NCBI GenBank assembly: GCA_965215385.1
Contig: OZ244059.1
Coordinates: 1,178,001 to 1,242,000, forward strand
Reading direction: 5' to 3'
Source: JAPORY01 sp965215385
Lineage (GTDB): Bacteria; Pseudomonadota; Alphaproteobacteria; Rhodobacterales; Rhodobacteraceae
DNA: 64,000 nt
This document shows, in pieces, positions 16,894-28,076 of this stretch. Within the stretch, counting starts at the first letter, position 1; every line of letters starts with the position of its first letter. The position numbers and the translations under genes were made by a program. Below the pieces are notes generated by a model that worked only from the letters and a program-made list of their open reading frames with translations, was not told the DNA's origin and did no database searches.

Positions 16894-18821
16894 GGGTAGT
16901 CCCCATTTATAGTGGAATGAGAGCATAAACGGTGGTACCTGACCTCTGCACACAGAAAATTGGCGACCGCATACTGGTCTACTTGATAATAGACTACTTG
17001 GGAAAAAATCTTCTCCCTTTATGCCAATCCGTCATTGGTTTGCCGCCAAGACACTGCGCATAATTATCGCCTATTCAGGTCAATTTAATTCGAAAAACGA
17101 CGGTACAAAAAGTGAGAGAACAATAGGGGGAAAAATGCGACATGGCCAAGTGGCAGCATTCGGTCCCAATCGCTTGAGCCCGTTCGCCGTTTCGAACATT
17201 GAACAATACCGATTGCTCAAGCCTTACAAAGTCGGCACCAGCGAGCCAGGCAAACTGCCGAAGGTTGCGAACAGTAGTGATGTGCCGCCCCGAACGTTCG
17301 CTGCCAAATTTGATCAATTAACCATCAGACAAGCGGCCAACAAACCGGGGGCCGCGTGACCGCCTCGACGGAGCCAACGCCGAGCCACTTTCGCATCCCG
17401 TAGAGTTTGCAGAAATCCGGACTATAATCCCCTTACTCAAGCGGACAATTCGCTTGGGACTTGGAGCAACCAACTGAGAATGTTGTTGCTGCTATAATAC
17501 TTTATGAGGTATAATGGGTATGACTACGGAGAATATATTGCCATATTAGGAGGACGAAGCGCGGTGTCAGTCTGAGGTTGCGAGCCGTTCACTGGCGATG
17601 TTTGAGGGCCTGGATGGGTTGCGAGATCGGTGGCAGATTGTGTCAGTTGAGGTTTGCGATGCGGCGAAGATTGTGCGGGTGCACGTCGGTCGTCGGGCGG
17701 ATGCGAATCTTCACTGTCCCCTCTGCGGTGCGGTGGGCACGATCTATGATCATCGGTCTCGGGAATGGCGGCATCTCGATGCTTGTGAGTACCGGACGCG
17801 GCTGGTGGCGGAGGTTCCGCGTATGCGTTGCCCCGAACATGGGGTGGTAACAACGCAGGTGACTTGGGCTGCGACGTCATCGCGGTATACGGTCGCCTTT
17901 GCGATCCGGGTCATTGACTGGCTCAAGGAAGCGAGTGTATCCGCGGTTTCCCGTCAGTTCGATCTGAATTGGAATGTGATTGATGGCATCAAGCAGCGTG
18001 CCGTCCGTCGCGGTTTGACTCGGCGTACCACGACGTGTGCAGCCGCTCGGTGGGTCGATGAGACCGCGTTCAAGAAGCGTCATAACGATGTGACGGTCGG
18101 GTCCGATCATGTCACGGGTACCGTCCTGCATGGTGCCGAAGACCGAAAAGCCGCCAGTCTTTCCGCTTGCTATGCGGGTCTTACTGCCGACGACATCGCC
18201 GGGATCAGGAGCGTGTCGATGGACCTGTGGCCAGCGTTCATCACCGCCACACCCTGGTTTGTCCCTGACGCCGACCGAAAGATCGCTTTTGATCGCTTTC
18301 CCATTGCCAAACACCTCGGCGCGGCGGTGGATAAGGTCGGTCGTCGTGAACACAAGGCCTTGCTGCGTGCGGGCGATACCACGCTGACTGGCAGCAAATA
18401 CAAATGGCTACAGAACCCGACCACCAGGTCAGGTCGTCAGAAGCAGGACGTCAAATCGCCGCGCGCCTGGGCACTCAAGGAATTGGCACAGTCCCTATGG
18501 AACTATGGCAGCCGTACTTGGGCAGAGAAAGGCTGGCAGCGATGGCTGCGCGGGGCGGTGAGATGCCGGCTGCTGCCCATGGTCGCCGCCGCGAAGATGA
18601 TCAAACGCCATCTTTGGGCATCATCAACGCCATCGTCCTCAAGGTCAGCAACGGCCCGGCCGAGAGCCTCAACAGCCGCATCAAATCGGTGAAGATCAAA
18701 GGCCGCGGCTTTCGCAATAAAACCGGTTTCATCACCGACATCTACTTCCATCTCGGCGGCCTCGACCTCTATCCAAGCACTTCGAGAATTTAATCGATTC
18801 CACTAAAACTAGGAAAGAGCC
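16894..18821 (+). mobile_element. ISL3-family insertion sequence
   Basis: The frameshifted ISL3 transposase at 17598-18793 is bounded by an imperfect terminal inverted repeat. The left end at 16894 begins GGGTAGTCCCCATTTATAGT. The right end, read inward from 18821, begins GGCTCTTTCCTAGTTTTAGT; about 18 of the first 25 bases agree. The 700 bases between the left end and the transposase hold no gene I recognise. The right end lies two bases from the hisG stop codon. No clear target duplication was found. Confidence 0.75.
17598..18793 (+). pseudogene. ISL3 transposase, frameshifted
   Basis: The N-terminal zinc finger (CPLCGA and CPEHG) and the DDE start (WVDETAFKKRH) are in one frame to about 18620. 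The expected C-terminal signature (SNGPAESLNSRIKSVK, GRGFRNK, GGLDLYP) is in another frame that ends at 18793. The Glu of PAESLNSR is present but out of frame with the rest. Unless ribosomes shift here, this copy is inactive. Confidence 0.85.
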
Positions 18822-18823
18822 TA

Positions 18824-19519
18824 TTAGGTTTCAGTTAGCTTTGTTAAGAAGGCCGAACGCGTTTCCTGATCCTCATGCGAATACTCGGCTTGACGGCTTT
18901 CCCACAGGGTTGCTTGGCTTTCCAAAATGATTCCGTCGGACAGTACTTTTAGATAGTTCTGGCGAAGGGTCTCGCCTGTTGAGGTGATGTCGGAAATCGC
19001 ATCGGCTAGTTCGTTCTTTATCGTGCCTTCGGTTGATCCTTGACTATCAATCAGCGCATAGTCAGCCACGCCAACCTGGCCCAAAAATGTTCGCGTCAAG
19101 TGATGGTACTTGGTGGCAATTCGCAATCGCATGTGATGACGCTCTCGAAACTCAGCGGCAACAGCATCAAGATCATCAAGCGTATCAACATCAGTCCAAA
19201 AACACGGAACGGCGAGCACCAAGTTGGCAAAACCAAATCCTAATCGTTTTTTCTCGACAACCTCGGTCGCATGCCGAGGTAATTTCTCATAGATCAAGTC
19301 AGTTCCAGTCACCCCAAACTGTATGCGTCCCGTTGCCAATTCCTTTGGAATTTCCACTGCTGGTAGCAACACGAAGATTAGGCCTTCTAAACTGTCAGTC
19401 GAGATAGCATAACGACGCTCCGACTCCACCTCTTGGAATCGAAAACCCCGCTCGCTTAACCAGTCAAGAGTTGCTTGTAGCAACCGTCCCTTGGAGGGTA
19501 TGGCAACACGAACAGCCAT
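18824..19519 (-). CDS. hisG: ATP phosphoribosyltransferase, short form
   Basis: A 231-residue HisG, catalysing the first step of histidine synthesis (ATP + PRPP to phosphoribosyl-ATP). It begins MAVRVAIPSKGRL, and the PRPP-binding segment DSQGSTEGTIKN is clear. The short form lacks the C-terminal regulatory domain and needs HisZ, which is the gene just upstream. The start at 19519 shares the TGATG overlap with the hisZ stop; a longer frame exists but runs into hisZ. The stop codon lies two bases from the right end of the ISL3 element. Confidence 0.93.
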   Translation of the reverse strand: MAVRVAIPSKGRLLQATLDWLSERGFRFQEVESERRYAISTDSLEGLIFVLLPAVEIPKELATGRIQFGVTGTDLIYEKLPRHATEVVEKKRLGFGFANLVLAVPCFWTDVDTLDDLDAVAAEFRERHHMRLRIATKYHHLTRTFLGQVGVADYALIDSQGSTEGTIKNELADAISDITSTGETLRQNYLKVLSDGIILESQATLWESRQAEYSHEDQETRSAFLTKLTET

Positions 19520-20592
19520 CAACGCAATTGCCCGATGAGATCTGACAGCATAACGCCGCCTACCGCTGGGCACTCGGCACCTTGACCCAGCCGCCTCGTT
19601 AAAGCATCATAGCGTCCCCCGGTTGATACCGGCGGCCAATCGGGATGTTCGTCTGACAAAAATCCGAAAACGAAACCGTCATAATATTCCATCTGTGTGC
19701 GACCGTAACAGACGTCAAATTCAATTGAATCGACCGCAACGCCGCGTGCGGCGAGCCCATCACTCCGCTCAATCAAACGCTCAACGGCAGATTTGATTGA
19801 CGGCAGGTCAATAGCTATCCTACCCAGTTCTTCGATTGCCTTGGGTATTGTTGTTCGAACTTCAAGTAAGGCCTGAAAGGCCTTGAATTCATTCGACGAA
19901 ATTTGCGGCCCGCTAAACTCCTCGCGCAGCCCAACAATGCGTTCACGAACATCGTCACGCCGTCTCACACCGAACTCAGGGAATTGCTGCCAATCGGTAC
20001 CGTCTTCAATCAAACGGCGCTGATTCTCCGGCAGGGGAATTCGCCCTGCGTATCGCTCCATTAAGGCGCGAAATCTCTGCGGGCGCCAAATGTGTCGCAG
20101 TAAAGCGGACTTGCGTCCCTTAGAAATATTCAACCCTTCCACCGCTGCCATGACAATACTCATATCACCGGTTTTTCGGCGCAATTTGAACGGGGCTAAG
20201 ATCTCGCCAAACAAGGCAAACACCTCAATGTCTGCTGCGACCGAATCGGCAACATTGAAAACTTCATATCCAACTTGAACAAACTCTCTTTGTCGCCAAC
20301 CATCATGCTCTGGACGACGAAAAACCGAGCCCGCATAGGTGTATCGCTGGGTACCCACCGATGAAACTAGGTGATGTTCTGCTACGGGCACAGTAAAATC
20401 GGGCCGTAGCATTTGTTCTCCACGAAAAGGATCGAAGGTGGTATAGGTGCGCCCGCGGATAGCCTCACCGTAGAGATCAAGAAATAATTCGGCTGGCTGT
20501 AGGACTGAGATGTCAATCAATGAGGCACCCGAGGCAATCATTGGTTCTTGCAAACAGGTGACCTCTGCGAGGGTACATACAGGGGTAAGCAT
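19519..20592 (-). CDS. hisZ: ATP phosphoribosyltransferase regulatory subunit
   Basis: A 357-residue paralogue of histidyl-tRNA synthetase that lacks the tRNA-binding domain. It contains the class II motif-2-like RPDFTVPVAEHHL and the C-terminal GGRYDALTRRLG. It partners short HisG and carries the histidine feedback site. It overlaps both hisS (TGATG) and hisG, giving a tight three-gene operon typical of alphaproteobacteria. The ATG at 20592 is preferred over the GTG three bases earlier. Confidence 0.92.
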   Translation of the reverse strand: MLTPVCTLAEVTCLQEPMIASGASLIDISVLQPAELFLDLYGEAIRGRTYTTFDPFRGEQMLRPDFTVPVAEHHLVSSVGTQRYTYAGSVFRRPEHDGWRQREFVQVGYEVFNVADSVAADIEVFALFGEILAPFKLRRKTGDMSIVMAAVEGLNISKGRKSALLRHIWRPQRFRALMERYAGRIPLPENQRRLIEDGTDWQQFPEFGVRRRDDVRERIVGLREEFSGPQISSNEFKAFQALLEVRTTIPKAIEELGRIAIDLPSIKSAVERLIERSDGLAARGVAVDSIEFDVCYGRTQMEYYDGFVFGFLSDEHPDWPPVSTGGRYDALTRRLGQGAECPAVGGVMLSDLIGQLR

Positions 20593-22079
20593 CACGGGTT
20601 TTTTTTAAGTATCTCTTGAATTTTTGAAACCATTTTGTCCCGTGCGACTTCGACTTGTGACGGTCGCTGTTGCCATTCCTCTAAGTTTGCTGTTTTGGCA
20701 ATTTCCGCGCCCAACCGCAGATCTTTGATTTGCACAACTCCGCGCACCCTCTCTTCAGTGCCCTCAATGACGGCAGCGGGAGAATTGCGCCGGTCGGCAT
20801 ACTTTAACTGATTGCCGAAATTCCTCGGATTTCCGAGATAAACCTCGGCGCGAATGCCTGCCTGCCGCAGCTGTGCCGCGATTACCTGATAATCAGTCAT
20901 CCGTTCACGGTCCATTACTGTCACGAGTACGGGGCCATTGGCTTTGCCTGCATACTGTCCCGCGACTTCAAGAGCAGCAAAGAGGCGATCAATCCCAATT
21001 GATACTCCGGTTGCGGGCACCGCTTGTCCGACGAACCGTTTAACTAAGTCGTCGTAGCGACCGCCGCCGGCAACCGCACCAAAGCGTTGCTGCCGACCGT
21101 TGTCATCGCGGATCATCAAGGTAAGTTCTGCCTCAAAGACGGCGCCAGTGTAGTAACCGAGACCGCGGACGACCGCGGTATCAATCGCGATGCGATCATC
21201 GCCGTAACCCAGTGCTGCAAGGAGTTCCGAGATTTGTTCGAGTTCATCAATTCCCTCACAACCAACGGCCGACCCCTCAACGTGCGCTCGCACGTCTGTG
21301 AGACAGACCGATTTATCGCTGGCGCATAGGGTTAGGAAATTGGCAATTGCGTCAATCTGCAAATCACTCAATCCGATACCATCGATGAATGCCCCCGATG
21401 AATCTAAACGGCCTTCGCCGAGAAGCTGGCGCACGCCTTCGACGCCCACTTTGTCGAATTTGTCAATTGTCCTTAGGACCGCGTTGCGTTCAAGCTGATC
21501 GTACAAACCTGCGGTTTCAAGGACGCCGTTCAAGAGCTTTCGGTGATTGATTTTAATGATATAATCGCGGCGCGAAATCCCGATTGCCTCTAGGGTATCG
21601 CCGAGCATGGCACAGATTTCAGCGTCGGCCGCCATTGAAGCCGAGCCGACGGTATCGGCATCGCACTGATAAAATTGTCGGTAACGGCCCGGCCCCGGTT
21701 TTTCGTTTCGCCACACTGGTCCCACCGCATATCGGCGATAGGGCTGGGGTAACTGCTGTCGATACTGCGCATAGACTCGAGATAGCGGTGCCGTTAAGTC
21801 ATAGCGCAGTGCTAACCAAGTATCCTCCTCTTGCCAGGCGAATATTCCTTCATTCGGTTGCTCGACATCGGGCAAATATTTCCCTAAAGCTTCTAACGTC
21901 TCAACGGCGGAGGTTTCGAGCGGATCAAAGCCATAAGACTGGTAGACGGCCTCAATGCAACGGAGGACTTCAAGGCGCTGAACGACTGCCGGTCCAAAGT
22001 AATCACGAAAACCCTTGGGTTGCTCCGCCTTGGGGCGGCGTTTTTTTTCTGCCTTTGATACCAATGCAGGTGTCCTCAT
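20592..22079 (-). CDS. hisS: Histidyl-tRNA synthetase
   Basis: A class II synthetase of 495 residues that charges tRNA-His. It shows QPKGFRDYFGP at the N-terminus, the motif 2 region (RYAVGPVWRNEKPGPGRYRQF), the histidine motif VVRGLGYYTGAVFE, and motif 3 GVSIGIDRL, followed by the anticodon-binding domain from about residue 390. The ATG at 22079 is preferred; a TTG five codons upstream is possible. It is first gene of the hisS-hisZ-hisG operon, linking charging and synthesis of histidine. No histidine leader peptide was recognised upstream. Confidence 0.95.
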   Translation of the reverse strand: MRTPALVSKAEKKRRPKAEQPKGFRDYFGPAVVQRLEVLRCIEAVYQSYGFDPLETSAVETLEALGKYLPDVEQPNEGIFAWQEEDTWLALRYDLTAPLSRVYAQYRQQLPQPYRRYAVGPVWRNEKPGPGRYRQFYQCDADTVGSASMAADAEICAMLGDTLEAIGISRRDYIIKINHRKLLNGVLETAGLYDQLERNAVLRTIDKFDKVGVEGVRQLLGEGRLDSSGAFIDGIGLSDLQIDAIANFLTLCASDKSVCLTDVRAHVEGSAVGCEGIDELEQISELLAALGYGDDRIAIDTAVVRGLGYYTGAVFEAELTLMIRDDNGRQQRFGAVAGGGRYDDLVKRFVGQAVPATGVSIGIDRLFAALEVAGQYAGKANGPVLVTVMDRERMTDYQVIAAQLRQAGIRAEVYLGNPRNFGNQLKYADRRNSPAAVIEGTEERVRGVVQIKDLRLGAEIAKTANLEEWQQRPSQVEVARDKMVSKIQEILKKNP

Positions 22080-22515
22080 CGTGCTCGCTTGCAAAGGGCA
22101 TAAAACAAGCTCGTTTCATGAGCAAGATTACAAAACCAGCGCTTTTTGCAGGTATTGCAAGGATATCCAATTCTCGACGCAATCGCCGGACTATGGTGTT
22201 AGTCGAGTCTGCTGGGCCTTTGCCACGTTCGATAGGCGTAAGAGAACCTCAAAATGTAACCACCAACTTGAGGATTCGGATTCTTTGCGGTTGCCGTTGA
22301 CCCTATCAGAGTTTGCTTGGCTGATAATCTCATCAGCGACGCGACGATTGTAATGAAAAGCCGCCAACGAATTCAAGTACTGGAGTTCCGGCATGGGGTT
22401 TGGGCGACGACCCGTGTCTGAAGGCATTCCCTAGACCTATTTGAGAACTAGACCCGCTCAGAACACGGGTTGAAGGGAATGATGCAGGCTTGACAGCAAA
22501 AATTCCATCTTGGTC
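22080..22515. other. Intergenic with a degraded repeat
   Basis: No gene recognised. A stretch near 22262-22300 (TTGAGGATTCGGATTC, then GTTGAC) resembles 7632-7672 beside the IS66 remnant, so it may be another trace of the same element. Confidence 0.35.
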
Positions 22516-24102
22516 TCACCCATCGGTAGGGGATATCGCGACAGGGTCAGTCGGGACTGAGAGCGGCTCAACCCGAAGGTTCAACAGCGTGCGGGAATTA
22601 TGACCACATGCCACAGCCACCAAGTGAACAGGATCTTTTTGACCACGATACTGGTCCGCATACCCGCGATCCCGCATCTGTGAGAGTGTGGCATCTAACG
22701 CCGCCGCCGTCTGCTGGGCAGTTTCTACCATCTTGAACTCAAAGATGAATACCTGACCACCTGTTAACACCACCATATCGACCCGACCGTGACTAGTGAC
22801 CTCCTCCGAGCGGACATCGACCCCAATCGCCCGAAAACACATATGCGGCAGGCCGCCATACCACGCTTCATAGCGGGCCAGATCAGCCGTCGCGTGCCAT
22901 TGATACGGGATGCTCGCGAAATAGGTTTTGAGAGTTTTAGCAAATCCCTCAAAGTCGTTTGCCGCAAGCAACGCGCAGAGATCACGTCCTTGATTGACGG
23001 CCTGAGTGACCGTCTTGCCGAGCTACTCCAACAATCCGCGGTTTAGGCTGATGCGAACTTCGCGATTAGGATAGTCGAGTTGAAAACAAGCTATCGAAGC
23101 CATCGTACTGTTCATCAACGATCGTCAAGTACTCGGTCTAAAACATGAGTGCCCTGACATCAATATCGTCAATATCAAACTTCGAAACCCTCGCCATGTC
23201 TGCGACCTAGCTCTCCAGTTCGCTTGGACTGACGGCGTTCTCCGCAAACGTTTTCAACAGAAAAGTCGGGCTCCCAGTTTCAAACCAATGGGGACGGAAC
23301 TCCCGCGTATCAAACAGCAACAGCACGTCAAAAGGGTTATAGACTCGCTCACTACCCCGCCAATTATAGCCACTATACCGCGTGCGGATCTTCTCCCAAC
23401 CCAAACCCGCTAACTCGGGGCAAACACGGTATCGATATCGGCGTCGGTATAACCACAGATCGTCGCGAAACGTGGATCAAGGCTGATATCTCTCAGATTA
23501 TTGAGACCTGAAAACAGGCTGACCGCCGTTACAAATACGAAACGGACATGCTCTGCACAGCCCTTGATCATCCCATAGAAGCCACGCAGGTAATCACAGT
23601 TGGCCACCGCCAACTCAGAATCCTCGAATACTTCAAGTATCGGCTTGTCATACTCATCGACGAGAACCACGACCAGCTGTCCCGTCTTGTGGTGTAGCCG
23701 TTCCAGCCCATCAAACAAATATTCTGGTGCGGTTGGCCAAATTGACGCGGTAAGTTCGGCTCGGCATCCAATCGCTATCAGCTGCGCACGAATGTTACGT
23801 TCAATGTCCTTTGGTCGATTGTAAAGGCCATCAAAACTCAGCCGCACCACGGGATGAGAAACGGACCAGTCCCAATGGTCGTGGATGTCCAAACCTCGGA
23901 ACAGTGTTGGTTTTCCGGCAAACAGGGCTTTAATGGTGTCCAGCAAACGACTCTTGCCAAACCGACGCGGCCGCGAGAGCAACCAGTGATCACCGCGCTC
24001 AACGAGATCACGAATCAACGGCGTTTTATCGACGCAGTCGCTGTCGGTTTCCCGTAACCTTGCAAAGTTTTGGATCCCAAGGGGTAAGTGTTGACGGATC
24101 AC
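22516..24102 (-). pseudogene. DUF1703-type AAA ATPase/PD-(D/E)XK protein, broken
   Basis: Three pieces in order rebuild one family. 24102-23410 gives the N-terminus (LPLGIQNFARLRE, VDKTPLIRDL) with the degenerate P-loop SRPRRFGKSRLLDT and VDEYDKPI. A one-base loss near 23412 shifts the frame, and GLGWEKIRTRYSGYNW continues to 23207. A badly decayed middle part follows, and then 22971-22516 gives the PD-(D/E)XK end (GRVDMVVLTGG, IFEFKM, GYADQYRG). The intact protein is usually about 520 residues. The gene is dead. Confidence 0.85.
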
Positions 24103-24527
24103 GAGTGCGCCTCCCGAAAGCGCACAATATAGCAAGTCAATGTCGGCCTATCACAATCCTCATTCTGATACAAATAATAGTCGCCGAGAGGTGCGCCCGA
24201 ACACTGCCAAGAATTTCCTGACAAAGCTTCACAGCTGCCGAAATGAAACCGCCATAGTAAGAGATAATTTAACGAACAGCTGCCTTCGACAATTGGGTGG
24301 CGCATTTCATCAGGTTGATAAGGCGGAAGTCTTCCGCATTTTCCTGTTTCGAACCCCTTTTCAAGATTGATTGCGGTATCAATTGCTTGAGTTCCTTGGA
24401 CACCCTCCACGGCTGTCCCATCGTTGCCACCCATGATTACCCCCTAAAGGAGGCGCTGCCGACATACTCAATGACAACCGCGAAGGAATAGAGGCTGCAA
24501 AGTGGCCGGTGCGTGTTACCTCAAATC
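24103..24527. other. Intergenic between dead ATPase and dnaE
   Basis: Several short frames exist on both strands, but none carries a known signature. No terminator for dnaE was recognised. Confidence 0.35.
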
Positions 24528-27500
24528 TTAGAAATCCTCAACGCTCATTACCCCTTGCAAGCTTTTGATTGCGCCCTTGATCTTTGCATTGACTGGGAAC
24601 TTATCGCCAAGATCAACTTCAATCTCGCCGGGTAAATCATCGGCCATGAGACACAAGGAGATCAGCCCGATACCCGCCTGCTTTTGATGCCGACCCGTTT
24701 TTTTGAGTATCTTGGCAAGTTGGTCAATTGTTTCTCGTTCCCGCAAATATACCTTAAGGCCCGATGATCCGAGGTCCGCACGTACGGTTTCAAGTGCCAT
24801 AATGGAACGCGCTACCAAGCGCGGCTGTTCACCTTCGATGGTTACCTCAACCTGCATGATGGTCTCTTCGCCTGCGATCAATAGATCGCTCGCCGAGGCC
24901 ATTAGGTCTGAAAATATCGTCACCTCATAGGCTCCAGTTGGATCCGAAAGTTGACAAAATGCGTACCGATTACCTTTCGATGATTTTCGCTCTTGCATAC
25001 CGGCGATCACACCGGCCATCAGGACAATAATTGAGGTATCGTGCGGTACATTCTGTACTTCTTCCCAAGTCATGAAGGGAATGTGTGACCACATTCCTCT
25101 GACGTGTCGCAGCGGGCCAATCGTTTCATCAAGAGGATGTCCTGAGAGGTAAAAGCCAACCGACGCAAACTCCTCAGCTAACCGCTCTGGCGCTGACCGA
25201 TCATCGGCAGTGCTAAGCCGAGGTTCAGGAAGATCATCACCGGAGTCACCAAATAACGATACTTGGTTCGAGGCTCGTTGCTCAAAAACCGCCTCAGAAT
25301 AGGCGATTAGTGCGTCAAGGCTTTCAAAGACACGGCGACGATTTGTATCAAGTTGATCAAACGCCCCCGCTTGCACGAGATTTTCTAATCCTCGCTTTTT
25401 TTGGCGTTTGAGATCAACGCGGCGCGCAAAGTCAAATAAGGTCGTGAAGGGTTGATCCCCGCGAGCCTCTACCAATGAGCGCATTGATTCCGTGCTGGCA
25501 TTCTTTAACCCGGCCAAACCGTAAACGAACTGCCCATCACGCGCCTCAAACATTGCTCCTGATCGATTGATGCAGGGCGGCACCCAAGGTAAGTTCATAC
25601 GTTTTCGAATTTCTTCAAAATAGATCGCGAGCTTTTCGGATGCTCCGATCTCACTGTTCATCATACTCGCCATATATTCGACGGGATGATTAGCCTTTAA
25701 CCATGCGGTCTGATAACTCAGCAAGGCATAGGCGGCAGCGTGCGATTTATTGAATCCATAGTTGGCGAACTTGTCGAGCAAACTCCAGACCGATTCTGCG
25801 GTATGTTTCTCGACGCCATTTTCTAAAGCCCCGGCTAAAAACTTCGGCCGCTCAATATCCATGGCCGCCTGTATTTTTTTGCCCATCGCCCGTCGTAAGA
25901 GATCGGCACCGCCCAAAGAGTAGCCAGCCATATCCTGCGCGATCTGCATGACTTGTTCTTGGTAGACGATAATTCCCTGTGTCTCGTCCAAAATCGGATC
26001 GATTAACGGATGCAGCGTCTCGCGCTCGGATAGTCCGTTTTTGACTTCGCAAAATTTTGGAATGTTATCGATGGGCCCGGGTCGATACAGTGCCACGAGA
26101 GCAATGATATCTTCAATACAATCGGGCTTCATTTGTTTGAGCGCATCCATCATGCCGGCACTTTCAACTTGAAAGACAGCAACGGTACGGCCACTTGCAT
26201 AGAGTTCGTAGGTTTTAGGATCATCTAGGGGTATGGCACCAATATCGTCGATCATTGATTCAGGCGGCTGATAGAGTTTGGTGCTATCCGCAGCGATATG
26301 AAGATGGCGCCCAGAGGCTCTGATCAGGTTCACCGCCTCTTGAATGACTGTCAGCGTCTTGAGGCCAAGAAAATCGAATTTAATCAGACCTGCCTGTTCC
26401 ACCCACTTCATATTGAATTGGGTCGCGGGCATCTCAGAGCGGGCATCTCGGTATAAGGGCACCAATTGGTCGAGCGGACGATCACCGATTACCACTCCGG
26501 CAGCGTGCGTTGCGGCGTTACGCAGTAGGCCTTCAATTTGTTGACTATAAGTGAGGAGCCGTCGCACAACGTCTTCGGAACTTTGCAACGCGGCGAGGCG
26601 CGGTTCTTCGCGTAAGGCATCGACAACCGATACTGGTTTGACCCCGTCCATCGGGATCATTTTGCTAATCCTATCAACTTGTCCGTATGGCATCTGCAGC
26701 ACGCGACCGATATCGCGCACCGCGGTCTTGGATAGAATAGCGCCAAAGGTAATGATTTGACCAACGCGGTCAGAACCATATTTTTGTTGCACATAACTGA
26801 TCACTTCTTCCCGACGGTCCATACAGAAGTCGATATCAAAATCTGGCATCGACACGCGTTCGGGGTTTAGGAAGCGCTCAAACAAGAGGGAATATCGCAA
26901 CGGATCTAAATCGGTAATCGTCAGGGCGTAAGCGACCAAACTCCCGGCGCCTGAGCCCCTGCCAGGACCGACTGGAATACCGTTCTCTTTTGCCCATTTG
27001 ATAAAGTCGGCGACAATGAGAAAATACCCGGGGAAACCCATGTCCTCGATGACCTTGAGTTCAAATTCAAGGCGCTCTTCATATGATTCTGGCGAGGCGG
27101 CCGATTCAATGACCTGCAATCGCGCCTGCAACCCTTCGCGTGCTTGCTGCCGCAGTTCTTCGACTTCATTGGTTGCAAATTTCGGCAATATGAGATCACG
27201 AGTTGCGACCTTGAAGGCGCAGCGTTGGGCGATTTCGAGCGTATTTTCTATTGCCTCTGGCAGATCGGAGAATATCTCTACCATCTCCTTGGCACTGGTA
27301 AAATAATGTCTCGGTGTTAACCGTCGTCGTGGCTGTTGCTGGTCGATATAAGCTCCCTCAGCGATACAGATCAGGGCATCATGCGCTTGATACATTGCGG
27401 TATCGGGAAAGTAGACGTCATTGGTAGCGACGATGGGCAGATCTTTTTGATAAGCGAGTTCCAAGAGTTTAGGTTCGGTGAGGCGTTCGACTTCGGGTAG

Positions 27501-28076
27501 ATTGGTATCTTCTTGGGGATGGCGTTGGATTTCGATGTACAAACGGTCGCGAAAAGCTTCGGCAAGCTGATCAACGAATGTTTCAGCTACCTGTTGTTGA
27601 CCGAGTTGCAGGAGTTTGCCGATAGGACCGTTTGGACCGCCGGACAGACAAATCAAGCCTTCATTGTGGGCCGATAGATCGTCGATACTGACTTGCGGGC
27701 ATTGCGCAGTCTGCTCCAGATACAGACACGAATTGAGTTGCATGAGGTTTTCGTACCCCGTTTGCGACTGCGCCAACAAAACGACTGCGGCGGGGGCATC
27801 AACCTTTCTGCGGTCGGTAGTTTCATACGGGATCAACACATCAATCTGACATCCGACAATTGGTTGGATACCTGCCGCAGCCATCAAAACTGAGAATTCT
27901 AGTGCGCCAAACATATTGTTGCTGTCGGTGATGGCCACTGCGGGCATAGTGTTTGCGCGGCACAAATCAGGAAGGTCTTTTAGGAGTATTGCCCCTTCTA
28001 AGAGCGAATACTGAGAGTGGACGCGCAGATGCACGAACTCAGAAATGCTTGTGACTCTATTTGAATTCAGACTCAT
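24528..28076 (-). CDS. dnaE: DNA polymerase III alpha subunit
   Basis: The 1182-residue replicative polymerase. The PHP domain is at the N-terminus (HLRVHSQYSLLEGA). The polymerase active-site motif PDFDIDFCMDRR is near residue 405. The fingers/thumb region and GGADLLRRAMGKK motif come next, then a helix-hairpin-helix region and an OB-fold near residue 1000. Length is normal for a proteobacterial DnaE. No insertion or frameshift was seen. It stands alone on the minus strand, flanked by non-coding sequence on both sides. Confidence 0.96.
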   Translation of the reverse strand: MSLNSNRVTSISEFVHLRVHSQYSLLEGAILLKDLPDLCRANTMPAVAITDSNNMFGALEFSVLMAAAGIQPIVGCQIDVLIPYETTDRRKVDAPAAVVLLAQSQTGYENLMQLNSCLYLEQTAQCPQVSIDDLSAHNEGLICLSGGPNGPIGKLLQLGQQQVAETFVDQLAEAFRDRLYIEIQRHPQEDTNLPEVERLTEPKLLELAYQKDLPIVATNDVYFPDTAMYQAHDALICIAEGAYIDQQQPRRRLTPRHYFTSAKEMVEIFSDLPEAIENTLEIAQRCAFKVATRDLILPKFATNEVEELRQQAREGLQARLQVIESAASPESYEERLEFELKVIEDMGFPGYFLIVADFIKWAKENGIPVGPGRGSGAGSLVAYALTITDLDPLRYSLLFERFLNPERVSMPDFDIDFCMDRREEVISYVQQKYGSDRVGQIITFGAILSKTAVRDIGRVLQMPYGQVDRISKMIPMDGVKPVSVVDALREEPRLAALQSSEDVVRRLLTYSQQIEGLLRNAATHAAGVVIGDRPLDQLVPLYRDARSEMPATQFNMKWVEQAGLIKFDFLGLKTLTVIQEAVNLIRASGRHLHIAADSTKLYQPPESMIDDIGAIPLDDPKTYELYASGRTVAVFQVESAGMMDALKQMKPDCIEDIIALVALYRPGPIDNIPKFCEVKNGLSERETLHPLIDPILDETQGIIVYQEQVMQIAQDMAGYSLGGADLLRRAMGKKIQAAMDIERPKFLAGALENGVEKHTAESVWSLLDKFANYGFNKSHAAAYALLSYQTAWLKANHPVEYMASMMNSEIGASEKLAIYFEEIRKRMNLPWVPPCINRSGAMFEARDGQFVYGLAGLKNASTESMRSLVEARGDQPFTTLFDFARRVDLKRQKKRGLENLVQAGAFDQLDTNRRRVFESLDALIAYSEAVFEQRASNQVSLFGDSGDDLPEPRLSTADDRSAPERLAEEFASVGFYLSGHPLDETIGPLRHVRGMWSHIPFMTWEEVQNVPHDTSIIVLMAGVIAGMQERKSSKGNRYAFCQLSDPTGAYEVTIFSDLMASASDLLIAGEETIMQVEVTIEGEQPRLVARSIMALETVRADLGSSGLKVYLRERETIDQLAKILKKTGRHQKQAGIGLISLCLMADDLPGEIEVDLGDKFPVNAKIKGAIKSLQGVMSVEDF

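Noticed and set aside
21584..22300. Long open frame antisense to hisS
   Set aside because: It is the shadow of a well-supported synthetase gene and has no family signature.
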